A stretch of 64,000 bases of DNA, from NCBI GenBank assembly GCA_964495095.1, contig CAZBUH010000001.1, positions 1 through 64,000 on the forward strand. The letters run 5' to 3'. The DNA comes from CAZBUH01 sp964495095 (GTDB lineage: Bacteria > Bacillota > Clostridia > Oscillospirales > Oscillospiraceae). Below are positions 49,822-59,394 of this stretch, piece by piece (position 1 is the stretch's first letter; each line of letters starts with the position of its first letter). Below the pieces are notes generated by a model. That model was not told the DNA's origin, did not search any database, and was given only the letters and a program-made list of their open reading frames with translations. The position numbers were made by a program, and so were the translations under genes.

Positions 49822-51537
49822 TTATCCCTTAAGTTCCTCGGCGCAGCGGGAGTATTTTTCAACCTTTTCCGCGCATTCGGCCTTGCTTTTGCCGCTGGTT
49901 AAAATATATATCTTAACCTTTGGCTCAGTCCCGGAAGGACGGACAATAAACGAAGTGCCGTCCTGAAGCTCAAAATACAGCACGTTAGAGCCGCTCATGG
50001 GAAGCTTTGACTTCCCTTTCTGGCTGTAATATACGCCGTCGCTGTAATCCCGAAGCCCCTTTACCGCAGTGCCGGCTATATCCTTCGGCGGATTTTTTCT
50101 GAGCCCGGCCATAAGCTCCGCCATTTTGGCAAGGCCGTCCACACCGGGCATCATAAGGTTGAGCGTCTTTTCGCTGTAATAGCCGTATTTTTCGTAAAGC
50201 TCCTGCATTGCGTCGTAAAGCGTCATGCCTCTGTCGAAATAATACGCCGCCATTTCGGCTATCATCATGCTTGCGGTAACGGCGTCCTTATCCCGGACGT
50301 AATTTCCAAGCATATATCCGTAGGACTCCTCATAGGAGAAGATCACCTGGTGCTCCCCTGTCGTCTCGTATTCTTTTATCTTTTCGGCCATGAATTTAAA
50401 TCCGGTGAATGTCTCCTCCATATATACGCCGTTTTTCTCGCAGACAGCCCGGGCCATCTCAGTGGTCACGATGGTTTTCAGCGCAGCGGCGTTTTTGGGG
50501 AGCGTGCCCGCCGCTTTTTTCGCGGTGATGATATAGTCTAAAAGCAGTACGCCCATCTGGTTGCCTGAAATAGTGACATACTCCCCCTCCTTATTTCTCA
50601 CCATTACGCCAACTCTGTCGGCGTCCGGGTCCGTGCCGATAATAAGGTCGGAGCCGTGCTTTTTGGCAAGCTCTATACCAAGAGCAAAGCCCTCGGGGTT
50701 TTCCGGGTTTGGACTTACCACCGTCGGGAAATCCCCGTCTATGACCATCTGCTCCTCCACAGGGATAATATGCTTTATTCCGAGCCTTTTCAGGGCCTCC
50801 GGCACCAGCTTATAGCCCGTGCCGTGAAACGGCGTGTAAACGATTTTAAAATCACCGGCGACTTTCTTTACCACATCGCGGTTTATTGCCTGGGACAGCA
50901 CCTTTTTCAGAAATTTTTCGTCTGTCTCTCTGCCCAACTCGGTTATAATCCCCGCACGCACGGCATCATCATAGTCCATGCGCGTTATGCCGGTGAAAAT
51001 ATCCGTTTCAGCTATGGCCGCCGCCACCGCGGAGGCGTGCTTCGGCGGAAGCTGCGCACCGTCCTCCCAGTACACCTTGTAGCCGTTATATTCTTTGGGA
51101 TTATGGCTGGCGGTGATATTTATACCCGCTATTGCGCCGTACTCCCTTATTGCAAAGCTCAGCTCAGGCGTAGGGCGCAGATTTTCAAAAAGCCTCACCT
51201 TTATGCCGTTTCCCGCCATAACGCAGGCCGCCTCAACAGCAAATTCCCGGCTGTAATTCCGGCAGTCGTGGCATATCACCACGCCCCTCTCAGCGCCGTT
51301 ATCGCCCTCGTCCAATATCACCCGGGCAAATCCCTGGGTGGCCTGGCGGACCACATATACGTTCATCCTGTTTATGCCCATTCCCAAAACGCCCCGGAGT
51401 CCGGCCGTACCGAACTCAAGGGCCGAGTAAAACCGGCTCTCAATATCCTTTTCGTCTATGCCGCTAAGTTCGCTTCTTTCCTTATCACTCAGCGCCTGGC
51501 TTTCCATCCATTTCTTATACTCGTCCATATAAGCCAT
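49822..51537 (-). CDS. Phospho-sugar mutase (phosphoglucomutase/phosphomannomutase superfamily)
   Basis: A 571-residue alpha-D-phosphohexomutase. The phosphoserine motif TASHNPKEYNGYK, the metal-binding GTDPDADRVGV, the sugar-ring GFKFMAEKIKEYE and the phosphate-binding RPSGTEPKVKIY loop are all intact. It resembles PgcA-type phosphoglucomutases, which feed glucose 1-phosphate to wall polymers; phosphomannomutase activity is possible. The start overlaps the stop of the upstream DUF2007 gene by one base, and rlmH precedes both. Confidence 0.94.
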   Translation of the reverse strand: MAYMDEYKKWMESQALSDKERSELSGIDEKDIESRFYSALEFGTAGLRGVLGMGINRMNVYVVRQATQGFARVILDEGDNGAERGVVICHDCRNYSREFAVEAACVMAGNGIKVRLFENLRPTPELSFAIREYGAIAGINITASHNPKEYNGYKVYWEDGAQLPPKHASAVAAAIAETDIFTGITRMDYDDAVRAGIITELGRETDEKFLKKVLSQAINRDVVKKVAGDFKIVYTPFHGTGYKLVPEALKRLGIKHIIPVEEQMVIDGDFPTVVSPNPENPEGFALGIELAKKHGSDLIIGTDPDADRVGVMVRNKEGEYVTISGNQMGVLLLDYIITAKKAAGTLPKNAAALKTIVTTEMARAVCEKNGVYMEETFTGFKFMAEKIKEYETTGEHQVIFSYEESYGYMLGNYVRDKDAVTASMMIAEMAAYYFDRGMTLYDAMQELYEKYGYYSEKTLNLMMPGVDGLAKMAELMAGLRKNPPKDIAGTAVKGLRDYSDGVYYSQKGKSKLPMSGSNVLYFELQDGTSFIVRPSGTEPKVKIYILTSGKSKAECAEKVEKYSRCAEELKG

Positions 51538-51860
51538 TATTCTTCCTCCAGTTCGTCTGAAATTTCAAATTCACTGTTAATAAGCTGACAGGCTTCCTCG
51601 GCCATAGAAGCCGGCACAAGCAAATCCACTCCCGTACCGGACATACCCAGTATGAGCTTTCCAAACTGCCCGTCCAGCGGATAGTGCTCCAACACCGGTA
51701 TGCCAAACGCCGAAAGCATATTTTTGTGCATAGCTATCTCAAACTGCGAGCCTGTGATATGTTCAAGGAATTTCGGCTCCTCCGGCTCGCCGTTTTCGTC
51801 CTTTGGCCACTTATCTGTAAGTTCGCCTGTCTTTTCCCAGCCCCACGACAAATCTGCCAT
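51537..51860 (-). CDS. DUF2007-like small protein
   Basis: A 107-residue acidic protein with a DUF2007-like arrangement: FEIAMHKNMLSAFGIPVLEHYP, then LILGMSGTGVDLLVPAS and AEEACQLINSEFE. The family is described as a putative signal-transducing domain of unknown function. It is tightly packed between rlmH (15 bases upstream) and the phosphosugar mutase (one-base overlap), so it is translated in the same operon. Its role is unknown. Confidence 0.7.
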   Translation of the reverse strand: MADLSWGWEKTGELTDKWPKDENGEPEEPKFLEHITGSQFEIAMHKNMLSAFGIPVLEHYPLDGQFGKLILGMSGTGVDLLVPASMAEEACQLINSEFEISDELEEE

Positions 51861-51875
51861 ACTAGTCCCTCCAAA

Positions 51876-52358
51876 TTATTTGTGATATTCCGACCCTTCT
51901 GAAATTTTAAATCCTCTGTAAAGCTGCTCCAGCAGCATCACCCGAAAAAGGTGGTGGGGAAAGGTCATTCTAGACACAGATACCCTGTACGATGCGGCCT
52001 TTTTTACGCTCTCGTGCAGGCCGTAGGAGCCTCCCACCACGAAGCACAGCCTTGACGCGCCGTTTACTGCGGCCTTCTCCAGAAGCCTTGAAAACTCACG
52101 GCTTGAATACTCCGCCCCTTCTACGCACATGGCGGCCGCGACGGCGCCTCTGGGTATATTTTTCAAAATTTCCGACGCCTCCTTTAAAAGTGCGGCGTCT
52201 ATGTCCCCCTGGGACGGCGACTGGGGCAGCCTTGATTCTGCTAATTCCAGTATTTCAAGCTTGCAGAAGGCTTTCAGCCTTTTTTCATATTCGCTTACGG
52301 CGGCCTCATAAAATTTTTCTTTCAGCTTTCCCACACAAATGATTTTAATACTAAGCAT
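51876..52358 (-). CDS. rlmH: 23S rRNA (pseudouridine1915-N3)-methyltransferase RlmH
   Basis: A 160-residue SPOUT methyltransferase that methylates pseudouridine 1915 in helix 69 of 23S rRNA. The family start MLSIKIICVGKLKEK, the SAM-binding knot LCFVVGGSYGLHESV and the C-terminal MTFPHHLFRVMLLEQLYRGF, ending in EYHK, are all present. It is the first gene of an operon with DUF2007 and the mutase. Confidence 0.95.
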   Translation of the reverse strand: MLSIKIICVGKLKEKFYEAAVSEYEKRLKAFCKLEILELAESRLPQSPSQGDIDAALLKEASEILKNIPRGAVAAAMCVEGAEYSSREFSRLLEKAAVNGASRLCFVVGGSYGLHESVKKAASYRVSVSRMTFPHHLFRVMLLEQLYRGFKISEGSEYHK

Positions 52359-52377
52359 ATCAAATTATGTATCCCGT

Positions 52378-52409
52378 CCAAAAAAGGCGTCACATGCGAC
52401 GCCTGTTTT
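52378..52409 (-). terminator. Terminator of murA
   Basis: AGGCGTC pairs with GACGCCT across an ACATGC loop, with A and T flanks, directly after the murA stop codon. Confidence 0.8.
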
Positions 52410-52410
52410 G

Positions 52411-53712
52411 TTATCCTATTTCCTTTACAGTGTCCTGATTTTCGTCCGGCAGGTATTCGTTGGAGATATCCGCGCCAACGGCCCGGAGCTTCTCGATTAT
52501 ATTTTCATATCCGCGCTCAATATAGTGTACGCCCTCAATATGGGTAACGCCGCTTGCGCACAGACCCGCTATCACAAGTGCCGCGCCCGCTCTCAAATCA
52601 CAGGCTTTTATCGGAGCGCCGGTGAGTCTGCTCACGCCTTCGATTATGGCTATTTTGCCGTCCACCTGGATATTGGCGCCCATTTTGTTGAGCTCATCCG
52701 TATATTTATAACGGCTGTCCCACACGCCCTCGGTTATAATGCTTGTCCCTTTTGCAAGGCAGAGGACTGTAGATATCTGTGGCTGCATATCCGTCGGAAA
52801 TCCCGGATACGGCAGCGTTTTCACATTCACCTTTTTAAGCTCGCCGGTACGCTCGACAAGAACCGCGTCCTCCATATCCGTTACTGTCACACCCATCTCA
52901 CGGAGCTTTGCGCTTATGCAGTCAAGATGCTTGGGAATGACGTTTTTTATAAGCACTCTGCCGCCGGTGCCGGCCACCGCTGCCATATAAGTGCCGGCCT
53001 CTATCTGGTCGGGAATTATGGAATAGGAGCCTCCCCGCAGCTCTTTTACACCCTGTATTTTAATTATATTTGTACCGGCGCCCCTTATTTTCGCACCCAT
53101 GGCGTTTAAGAAGTTTGCCAAATCGACGATATGCGGCTCTTTTGCCGCGTTTTCAATAACAGTGCGCCCATCTGCCAGAACAGCGGCAAGCATTATATTT
53201 ATCGTAGCTCCCACTGATACTACGTCAAGATATATATTCGCGCCGTGTATGCCGTTTTCCCTGGCGTCTGCATAGATAACTCCGCTTTTAAGCTCTATAT
53301 TTGCGCCCATAGCGGTAAAGCCCTTTATGTGCTGGTCGATGGGCCGCACCCCGCCGAAATTACATCCGCCGGGCAGAGCCACTGTGGCCTTTTTAAAACG
53401 CCCCAGCATGGAACCGATAAGATAATAGGATGCCCGTATCTTCCGCATAAGGTCGGAGGTAGCCTCCGCGTGTCTTATGGGGGTGCAGTCGATATCCATT
53501 GTGCTGCGATCTACAGTCCTGATTTTTGCGCCCATTTCGGCCAGGATGTCGAGCAGCATGGTCACATCGCTTATCTGCGGTATGTTTTCTATGCGGCAGA
53601 CACCGTTTACCATAAGAGCGGCGGGAATAATAGCTACCGCAGCGTTTTTCGCGCCGCTCACCTTTATTTCGCCGTTTAACGGTTTACCACCCTTGATAAC
53701 ATATCTTTTCAA
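52411..53712 (-). CDS. murA: UDP-N-acetylglucosamine 1-carboxyvinyltransferase
   Basis: About 433 residues. It catalyses the first committed step of peptidoglycan synthesis (PEP transfer to UDP-GlcNAc) and is the fosfomycin target. The fosfomycin-reactive Cys is present (Cys117 in VALPGGCNFGG, then VRPIDQHIKGF). The N-terminal GEIKVSGAKNAAVAI and the MGANIQVDGKIAIIEG block match. The TTG at 53712 is preferred because AAGGTG is about five bases upstream and it gives the family start KRYVIKGGKPL; an in-frame upstream start would add an unrelated Lys-rich tail. Firmicutes often have two copies; only this one is in the window. Confidence 0.95.
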   Translation of the reverse strand: MKRYVIKGGKPLNGEIKVSGAKNAAVAIIPAALMVNGVCRIENIPQISDVTMLLDILAEMGAKIRTVDRSTMDIDCTPIRHAEATSDLMRKIRASYYLIGSMLGRFKKATVALPGGCNFGGVRPIDQHIKGFTAMGANIELKSGVIYADARENGIHGANIYLDVVSVGATINIMLAAVLADGRTVIENAAKEPHIVDLANFLNAMGAKIRGAGTNIIKIQGVKELRGGSYSIIPDQIEAGTYMAAVAGTGGRVLIKNVIPKHLDCISAKLREMGVTVTDMEDAVLVERTGELKKVNVKTLPYPGFPTDMQPQISTVLCLAKGTSIITEGVWDSRYKYTDELNKMGANIQVDGKIAIIEGVSRLTGAPIKACDLRAGAALVIAGLCASGVTHIEGVHYIERGYENIIEKLRAVGADISNEYLPDENQDTVKEIG

Positions 53713-53785
53713 AGGTACACCTTCCCGTTTGTTTTTTGGGGGTTTGCGCAGTTTTTTCCAAAAGCGAAAATACACGATTATTAGA

Positions 53786-53814
53786 AGTATAGCACTTTTT
53801 CATAAATAATGCAA
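53786..53814 (-). promoter_or_regulatory. Sigma-A promoter of murA
   Basis: TTGCAT and TATACT are separated by 17 bases on the minus strand. The -35 sits in the gap just after the yycI stop. Confidence 0.7.
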
Positions 53815-53817
53815 CTT

Positions 53818-54648
53818 TTAAGAAGCCATATCCGCAATGGTTTCCAGGACCTTACAGCTACAGGCGTCTATGTAGTATTCACCGCTGTCCGCCGAGATTT
53901 TCCACACAGGCGTAAGCTCCCCCATTCCGGCCACCGGAACAGACATATAGTAGCCTGGCTCCGCACTGTATATCTCAGTGCATGATATGTTGTTATCTGT
54001 TACATGCCGCAAAAACACCATAAGCACATCGTACCTGCCAAATGCTGCGCTGCCGTCCCCGTCCACCGAAGGAGCTGACGTAAGGCGCTGCCCGCTCACG
54101 GAGCGGAGCCGGCCTTCTGAAAACTCAAACGCTGCGGTACAGTTTAGAACATCCAGCCCGCCGCAGACATACTGCACTGTTATTATATCTCCATCCTGCC
54201 CTGTTATCCTTGCGTCCGCATCCAGGCTGTCAATTAATTTTTTTACAGTTTTGGCGCAATCTGCCCCATATTTTACCATTTCATCTGATAGGATGTCAAT
54301 AGTAAATTCTCCGCTTCCCCGGAAAACGGCAATGCCGTTCCTGCTCTCATATCCGAAAATATTTCCGCCGTGGTTTGAAAACTCCACGTCCCCTATAAGC
54401 GCCGCAGAAAATTTCTGCTCGCTGTCGCTGTCGCGGCCCATTCTGTAGGGCACCATAGACACATCGTCGGACACATTTTCCATATTAAGCGCTATGCCGT
54501 TTTTTCTAAAAACCTCAGTGATGTTGGCCTCAAGGCTGTTTTCCTCGCGGCTGCTCACCAGACGCTCTTTTATTATAAGGCCGATAAATATAATATTGAC
54601 AAGCAGCAGCACGATTATAACAACTGTTTTTATGCCGGATACCTTCAT
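53818..54648 (-). CDS. YycI-like regulatory protein of the WalRK system
   Basis: About 276 residues: a short basic N-terminus, one membrane helix (VVIIVLLLVNIIFIGLII) and a beta-rich extracytoplasmic domain, the YycI/YycH architecture. Start at 54648 because GGGGGA is upstream and the longer reading adds a non-conserved tail. With YycH it normally restrains the WalK kinase in the membrane. It is separated from yycH by about 130 bases without a terminator, so it likely belongs to the same unit. Confidence 0.8.
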   Translation of the reverse strand: MKVSGIKTVVIIVLLLVNIIFIGLIIKERLVSSREENSLEANITEVFRKNGIALNMENVSDDVSMVPYRMGRDSDSEQKFSAALIGDVEFSNHGGNIFGYESRNGIAVFRGSGEFTIDILSDEMVKYGADCAKTVKKLIDSLDADARITGQDGDIITVQYVCGGLDVLNCTAAFEFSEGRLRSVSGQRLTSAPSVDGDGSAAFGRYDVLMVFLRHVTDNNISCTEIYSAEPGYYMSVPVAGMGELTPVWKISADSGEYYIDACSCKVLETIADMAS

Positions 54649-54780
54649 TGCAGCAATCCCCCACGCCGCCGGTATACGCGGCACAAATAGAAATAAATTT
54701 TACATCCCCGCAGGATTGAGAATCATCCACCGTAACGGCCAAAAACCTGTTAAGACGCCCGGATTTTTATGTCGGACATT

Positions 54781-56058
54781 TCACCTGACTATCCACTCCG
54801 GCATCTGCTCCCCATCTGCCGTATCGGAATAAACTATCGCAAGCTCCCCGTCTCCGGCAGCGGCGGCGGCCAGTATTTCCGGCAAAAGCTCCACAGTCCG
54901 ACCGCTTAAAGTCCAGGAGCCGAAATATAAATAAAGTTCTGATATCTCGCCGCCGTCAATGACGGCGCGGGCCGCCCCGAACTCGCTGCCCGTGATTTCT
55001 GAGGAATTAATATAATATTTGAAATTCACAGTATATCCGTTTTCCGACTGGGTAACGCCGGACATGCACACAATGGCATCGCCGCTGTATTTTGCGACAG
55101 TGTCATTTACAACGCCGCAGGCCATGTCTATCGCGGCGGTAATGCCTGTTTCGCCGCTTCCGGCCTTGGACCGGCGCAGGATTACAGTGCCGTTATTTAT
55201 ATTAAGACGCAGTGTGTGGTCTGATTCGACAAAAACTATCGTCCCGTCGTTCTCGGTGTATCTGGAATTTACATAAGAGCTGACATCGAAATACTGGAGC
55301 ACAGCGTCCACATTGCCGCCGTTCTCCTTAAGAGGCGAACTTTTAATTACAGTCTCATAGCCTACGGTCTCCGGCAGCAAAAACTGGTAAAGGTCGCCGT
55401 TCCCCAGTATATCCTCAAGCTCAAATCCGAAAACGGCGCTGTTTGGCGTATACTCGCGTATTCTCGCCTGGAGGCTACGGTATATTATAGCGGTATCAGC
55501 TCTGTACACCGCCCCTGTGTGTGCGTCCTTTATATACAGCATAACATTGCCGCCCTGGGCCGCGACGCAGAGCCTTCTGGCCGTATATACGGAGATGTCC
55601 TCGCTGACCTCCGTCCCCAGCCATGATGAGATCACCGATACATACGCAGGATTTACATAGTCAAAGAAAATACTCTCCCCGGAAAGGGCGGCTTGAAGCT
55701 CCGTTTCGCTCACAAGCTCCGGATGCCTTGCCGAGCCGAGAGCCTCGCCGAAAAGGTTGCCTATTTTATCATACATGGCCCGCAGCTCGCTGCTGTTGTA
55801 TTTTATACCGCAATGTCCCCCATTCTCGTCGGTTATTACGGCATAAAGGGGCAGTACCGCCGTGTGGGTTTCCGGCTCCTCTGTGACCTCAGACGCCAGT
55901 TCCCGATGGGAAAACCACTCTATAATATCGGTCACCACCGGCATGGGTACGCCTCCCAGCACTCCGTCCCGGGTGCCGAGAAAAATCGCGCTGGCAGTGA
56001 GGCAGACTATAATAATTGTCTTTGCGGCTTCCAGCCGGCGGCGTTTTTCCATAGTCAT
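54781..56058 (-). CDS. YycH-like regulatory protein of the WalRK system
   Basis: A 425-residue protein with a basic N-terminus and a single membrane helix (AKTIIIVCLTASAIFLGT), followed by a long extracytoplasmic three-domain region. The position directly behind walK, the topology and the YISKxx-like mixed beta pattern are those of YycH. Overlaps the end of walK by four bases (coupled translation). It forms a complex with YycI and WalK in Bacillus-type systems. Confidence 0.85.
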   Translation of the reverse strand: MTMEKRRRLEAAKTIIIVCLTASAIFLGTRDGVLGGVPMPVVTDIIEWFSHRELASEVTEEPETHTAVLPLYAVITDENGGHCGIKYNSSELRAMYDKIGNLFGEALGSARHPELVSETELQAALSGESIFFDYVNPAYVSVISSWLGTEVSEDISVYTARRLCVAAQGGNVMLYIKDAHTGAVYRADTAIIYRSLQARIREYTPNSAVFGFELEDILGNGDLYQFLLPETVGYETVIKSSPLKENGGNVDAVLQYFDVSSYVNSRYTENDGTIVFVESDHTLRLNINNGTVILRRSKAGSGETGITAAIDMACGVVNDTVAKYSGDAIVCMSGVTQSENGYTVNFKYYINSSEITGSEFGAARAVIDGGEISELYLYFGSWTLSGRTVELLPEILAAAAAGDGELAIVYSDTADGEQMPEWIVR

Positions 56059-57506
56059 TGCGTCCTCTTATCCGCCTCGCCGGCGGGCAGTACTATCGTG
56101 ACAGCGGTGCCTTCGTTCAGTTTGCTCTCCACCTCAATACGCCCGTTGTGCCTTGAAATTATCTCCTGGGCTATGGAGAGGCCGAGACCTGTGCCTCCGG
56201 TCTCTCTGGAGCGGGCCTTGTCCACACGGTAAAACCTGTCAAATATCCTGGGGATGTCCTCTTCCGGGATGCCTATGCCGTTATCACGCACGGTTATAAA
56301 AACCTCGTCATCCTCCGCCCTGCCGCTTACGGATATTTTCCCGCCCTCGGGGGTGTATTTTATGGAATTTGAGATTATGTTCATTATAACCTGTTCGATC
56401 CGGGAACTGTCGCCGTATATTTCAGGAAGCTCGTTTTCTATCTCAAGGCTCATCTCGTGCCCCGACTTCTGGGCGTCAAGGAGCACCGCGTCATAAACGT
56501 CCTGTATGGACTGGGTAATATTGAATTTTTTGAAGGATATTTTGATTTTTCCCGCGTCAAATTTTGAAAGCTCCAGAAGATCCTGAACTATCTTTGTCAT
56601 CCGGTCGCTTTCATTCAGTATGACATGGAGGAAATTTTCCTCCATATCCCGCGGTATATCCTCAGACGCCGTAAGCGTCTCCGCATAGGTGCGTATACTG
56701 GTAATGGGGGTCCGCAGCTCATGGGACACGTTTGCCACAAATTCACGCCGCAGCTCCTCCGAGCGGCGCAGCTCCTCAATATTGTTTTCAAGCTGGTCGG
56801 CCATGTTGTTGAATGTGTCCGCCAGAACGCCTATCTCGTCTTTTTCCTCCACAGTTATCTTCTTGGAAAAATCTCCTCCGGCCACACGCTCGGCAGCCCT
56901 TGTAAGAGCCTGGATCGGTACGACCATTGTTTTCGACAGCATAAAGCATAAAAATACGGCAATAAGAAGCCCTATAAGCAGCGCCTCAAGGATTATAGTT
57001 ATAAGCTCTCCGCTCAGCTTGCTTACTGACTGCTTGTTATCGCGGATATATATAATATATCCGTGTCCGCCCTTGCCGGCAACTGGGACTGCGATATCCA
57101 TATAATCCGAATAGAGATTTCCCTCGCTCCCGCTGGAGCCGTTTAACGCGGTGAAAATATTGGGGGTCATATCTACCTGCTCCGCATCCTGATCGGAGCT
57201 TAAAATAAGTCTGCCCGTATCCCCGTCCAGGATATAGTAATTCCTGTCCCCGGCGTCTATGCCGAGAAAACCTGAATAGGCCACAAGTATTTCCCGCAGC
57301 TTCTGAGCCCCGTCCTCCGATGCGGCTCTCGCCGCCACCTCTGAGGAAAATTCCTCGCCGGAAAAAACGCCCTGCATCTGCTCATAAAATTCATCCAGAT
57401 AAAAGCGCTGCACCCCCTGGACAAGGAAAGCGCCAACCACCACCATAAGAAGGACTATTATGAGCAGCATTACGACCACAAGCTTAATATGGAGGCTTTT
57501 TCCCAT
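56055..57506 (-). CDS. walK: Sensor histidine kinase WalK-like, without a PAS domain
   Basis: About 483 residues. N-terminal helix (about 7-30), an extracytoplasmic sensor of about 140 residues, a second helix (ITIILEALLIGLLIAVFLCF), then HAMP (PIQALTRAAERVAGGDFSKK). The HisKA H-box VANVSHELRTPITSIR comes directly after the HAMP coiled coil, so the PAS domain found between them in Bacillus WalK is missing. HATPase boxes: QVIMNIISNSIKYTPEGG, VRDNGIGIPEEDIPRIFDRF and GTGLGLSIAQEII. Start at 57506, 11 bases after walR. It controls wall turnover genes through WalR. Confidence 0.88.
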   Translation of the reverse strand: MGKSLHIKLVVVMLLIIVLLMVVVGAFLVQGVQRFYLDEFYEQMQGVFSGEEFSSEVAARAASEDGAQKLREILVAYSGFLGIDAGDRNYYILDGDTGRLILSSDQDAEQVDMTPNIFTALNGSSGSEGNLYSDYMDIAVPVAGKGGHGYIIYIRDNKQSVSKLSGELITIILEALLIGLLIAVFLCFMLSKTMVVPIQALTRAAERVAGGDFSKKITVEEKDEIGVLADTFNNMADQLENNIEELRRSEELRREFVANVSHELRTPITSIRTYAETLTASEDIPRDMEENFLHVILNESDRMTKIVQDLLELSKFDAGKIKISFKKFNITQSIQDVYDAVLLDAQKSGHEMSLEIENELPEIYGDSSRIEQVIMNIISNSIKYTPEGGKISVSGRAEDDEVFITVRDNGIGIPEEDIPRIFDRFYRVDKARSRETGGTGLGLSIAQEIISRHNGRIEVESKLNEGTAVTIVLPAGEADKRTQ

Positions 57507-57517
57507 AACCACAACCC

Positions 57518-58219
57518 CTAATCGGCGAAATAATATCCGGCTCCGCGTTTTGTTATTATACATGTGGGAGTTGCCGGGTCATCCTCTATCTTCTCCCTGA
57601 GGCGCCTGACGGCAACATCCACCGCTCGAAGGTCGCCCAGATAATCGTACTGCCACACGTCCTGCATAAGCTGCTCCCGGGAAAAAACCTTTCCCGGCTG
57701 TGATGCCATAAATTTCAAAAGGTCAAACTCAAGCTGCGTAAGCTCCACAGGCTTATCATTTTTCTTTACCTCTATGCGCTCCGGATCAATGGAAAGGTTT
57801 CCGGAAACTATGGCGTTCCTGCCCTTGATGTCGGTGGAAATGCCCTGTATGGAGATGGCGCGGCGGATGTTGGTCTTTACCCGGGCCATTACCTCCCTTA
57901 TGGAAAAGGGCTTTGTAATATAGTCGTCAGCGCCCAGCTCCAGACCGAATACCTTGTCCGTCTCCTCTTCTCTCGCGGTGAGCATTATTACGGGCGTTGA
58001 AAAATTCTGTTTTCTGAATTCCCGGCAAACCTCAAAGCCGTCCATTTTAGGGAGCATGACGTCAAGCAGAATGAGGTCGGGGTTTTCGGCTCTGGCCATC
58101 TCAAGGCCGCTGGCCCCGTCATAAGCCGCCAGTGTTGTGTACCCCTCCTTGCGGAGGTTGAATTCAAGTATGTCAACTATATTTTTCTCGTCGTCAACTA
58201 TCAGTATTTTACCGGCCAC
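57518..58219 (-). CDS. walR: Response regulator WalR
   Basis: A 233-residue OmpR-family regulator. Receiver: KILIVDDEKNIVDILEFNL, phosphoacceptor in LILLDVMLPKMDG, Thr in IMLTAREEE and Lys in ITKPFSIREVM. Winged helix: VELTQLEFDLLKFMASQPG, FSREQLMQDVWQYDY and the recognition helix AVDVAVRRLREKIEDDP. The GTG at 58219 is preferred because AGGAGG and GAGAGG lie just upstream. WalR regulates essential cell-wall hydrolase genes. The operon is nudix-walR-walK-yycH-yycI. Confidence 0.93.
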   Translation of the reverse strand: MAGKILIVDDEKNIVDILEFNLRKEGYTTLAAYDGASGLEMARAENPDLILLDVMLPKMDGFEVCREFRKQNFSTPVIMLTAREEETDKVFGLELGADDYITKPFSIREVMARVKTNIRRAISIQGISTDIKGRNAIVSGNLSIDPERIEVKKNDKPVELTQLEFDLLKFMASQPGKVFSREQLMQDVWQYDYLGDLRAVDVAVRRLREKIEDDPATPTCIITKRGAGYYFAD

Positions 58220-58763
58220 AAGACCTCTCCTCCTGTAAATACGCCTTTGCCTTAAGTACCGCAATAACTGTTTTGCCGTCGGCTATCTCATTATTCATTA
58301 TCATCCCGACCAGCTTATCAACGCTCATTTTTTCCACTTTCAGAAATTCGTCCTCGTCGAGGTGCATTTGGCCGCTGTGAAGGCCCCTGGCCATATAGAT
58401 ATGGAGTATCTCTTCGCAAAAACCGGGAGAAGGATACGTTTCGCCCAGATATATCATCTCGTCGGCCATGTAACCGGTCTCCTCGCTGAGCTCTCTTACA
58501 GCGCACTGGAGAGGCTCCTCTCCCTGCTCCATTTTTCCGGCGGGTATTTCAAGAAGCTCCCTGCCGAAGGGATAACGGAACTGGCGGACCATCGTCACAT
58601 CGCCGTTTTCATCTATCGGTATTATCCCAACTCCGCCGGGGTGCTCAACAACCTCCCTGGGCACCTGCTTCCCGTTAATAAGCTCCGCCTTATCCAGCCG
58701 GACGTTTACTATAAGCCCGCTATATACTGTGCTTTTTGAGACACATTTTTCTTTGATTTCCAT
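58209..58763 (-). CDS. NUDIX hydrolase (ADP-ribose pyrophosphatase type)
   Basis: About 184 residues. The Nudix box GKMEQGEEPLQCAVRELSEETGY is complete, and the preceding VREVVEHPGGVGIIPIDENG strand matches the ADP-ribose pyrophosphatase subfamily. It hydrolyses nucleoside diphosphate derivatives, probably ADP-ribose. It is the first gene of the WalRK operon and overlaps walR by 11 bases; a NUDIX gene here is not part of the canonical Bacillus wal operon. The start at 58763 gives the MEIKEKCVSKSTVYSG family start. Confidence 0.88.
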   Translation of the reverse strand: MEIKEKCVSKSTVYSGLIVNVRLDKAELINGKQVPREVVEHPGGVGIIPIDENGDVTMVRQFRYPFGRELLEIPAGKMEQGEEPLQCAVRELSEETGYMADEMIYLGETYPSPGFCEEILHIYMARGLHSGQMHLDEDEFLKVEKMSVDKLVGMIMNNEIADGKTVIAVLKAKAYLQEERSCGR

Positions 58764-58920
58764 AATACCACCATCATATTTGCCATACATTTTGTTTTTA
58801 TTATACACCCTGTACCTGGAAAAATAAAGCGTAAAAAGCGGCAAATTTTCCTTTTAACTTGAGCCAACCTGTGTTATACTGTATTTTAGCCTGATTTGTC
58901 CAATGAGAGGGGGCCGGGAA

Positions 58921-59394
58921 ATGCCGAAAAGTCAGGGCGTAAAAGTTGCCGCACAGAACAGAAAGGCCTATCACGATTACTTCATTCTTGAAAAATACGA
59001 GGCCGGTATAGAGCTTGCGGGAACGGAGGTAAAATCCATCCGCCAGGGTACCCTGAATTTGAAGGACTCCTTCTGCACTATAAAGGATGGCCAGCTTATC
59101 CTCCGCAATATGCACATAAGCCCATATGAGAAAGGCAATATTTTCAATAAGGACCCGATGCGTCCCAGGCGCCTGCTTATGCACAAAAAGGAGATAGCAA
59201 AGCTGTCGGGACGGATACAGCAGGACGGACTGACGCTTGTACCGCTGAGCGTTTATTTTAAAAATTCACTTGTAAAAATTGAGCTTGGTCTTGCAAAAGG
59301 CAAAAGGCTTCACGACAAGCGGGACGCTATGGCGTCGAGAGACGCCGGCCGCGAAATGGACAGAATAATCAAAGAAAGGAACACAAGAATATGA
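58921..59394 (+). CDS. smpB: SsrA-binding protein SmpB
   Basis: About 157 residues: the SmpB OB-fold core AAQNRKAYHDYFILEKYEAG, a GTEVKSIRQGTLNLKDSFC block, PRRLLMHKKEIAKLSGRI and the C-terminal Lys/Arg-rich tail (GLAKGKRLHDKRDAMASRD) that enters the mRNA channel. SmpB carries tmRNA to stalled ribosomes. It is the first gene of a tight + strand run that ends with the tmRNA gene itself, and overlaps the cyclophilin gene by four bases. Confidence 0.95.
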   Translation: MPKSQGVKVAAQNRKAYHDYFILEKYEAGIELAGTEVKSIRQGTLNLKDSFCTIKDGQLILRNMHISPYEKGNIFNKDPMRPRRLLMHKKEIAKLSGRIQQDGLTLVPLSVYFKNSLVKIELGLAKGKRLHDKRDAMASRDAGREMDRIIKERNTRI

